Below, piece by piece: positions 6,494 through 6,533 of a stretch of DNA of 6,533 bases. The notes under the pieces were generated by a model. That model made no database searches. It was given only the letters and a program-made list of their open reading frames with translations, and was not told the DNA's origin. The stretch's first letter is position 1; every line of letters begins with the position of its first letter. The position numbers were made by a program, and so were the translations under genes. This stretch comes from Deltaproteobacteria bacterium (GTDB lineage Bacteria; Desulfobacterota; DAOWNY01), in the NCBI GenBank assembly GCA_030642325.1, contig DAOWNY010000106.1, positions 1 through 6,533 of the forward strand, in the 5' to 3' direction.

Positions 6494-6528
6494 AATGAAC
6501 CGTTAACTGGGAGACGCAAACCGTGAAC
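6494..6528 (-). repeat. Heptamer repeat cluster, consensus GTTCACG (right copy, inverted)
   Basis: Read on the minus strand in 7-bp steps: GTTCACG GTTTGCG TCTCCCA GTTAACG GTTCATT. The first, fourth and fifth steps match or nearly match the heptamer. It faces the cluster at 6306-6340; the outermost 8 bp (GTTCACGG and CCGTGAAC) are a perfect inverted pair 223 bp apart end to end. Confidence 0.5.
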
Positions 6529-6533
6529 AATTA

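Noticed and set aside
6300..6506. Plus-strand open frame of 68 codons starting with GTG
   Set aside because: It begins inside a heptamer cluster, is dominated by F, N and K as expected for chance reading of AT-rich DNA, and lacks a ribosome binding site.

Overview
The window looks like a chromosomal segment of a Clostridia-type Firmicute. The signs are strong AGGAGG-like ribosome binding sites, TTG start codons, moderate GC in genes with AT-rich spacers, and protein sequences typical of that group. This lineage call is an inference from style; no rRNA or other marker is present.

Layout. A plus-strand gene ends at 238; it is the C-terminus of an SMC/YhaN-like ATPase and converges with the rest. 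Everything clearly coding after that is on the minus strand. Reading 5' to 3' on that strand, the order is: a secreted endonuclease/exonuclease/phosphatase-family protein (4666-5640), galU (3447-4307), priA (894-3332), and a 172-residue protein of unknown function built from glycine-rich pentads (325-843). The four genes are not one tight operon. A promoter is visible before the secreted phosphodiesterase. A strong promoter followed by a leader of about 230 nt lies before galU. An extended -10 sits at the priA stop codon, before the 172-residue gene. priA may be read through from galU across 114 bp.

The right end (about 5700-6533) has no convincing intact gene. It holds a decayed minus-strand reading frame for a small hydrophobic protein (5882-6151), broken by two compensating frame changes. 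Next to it is a 146-bp MITE-like element with 22-bp terminal inverted repeats (6141-6286). Beyond that, an AT-rich stretch of about 150 bp is flanked by two oppositely oriented clusters of a degenerate 7-bp repeat, consensus GTTCACG (6306-6340 and 6494-6528). A third cluster of the same heptamer lies in the galU leader.

Functionally the genes are unrelated housekeeping and envelope functions: replication restart (PriA), UDP-glucose supply (GalU), an exported phosphodiesterase, and an uncharacterised repeat protein. The least explained items are the 20/21-residue repeat architecture of the 172-residue protein, the galU leader RNA, and the small repeat elements at the right end. I see no defence system, CRISPR array or RNA gene.
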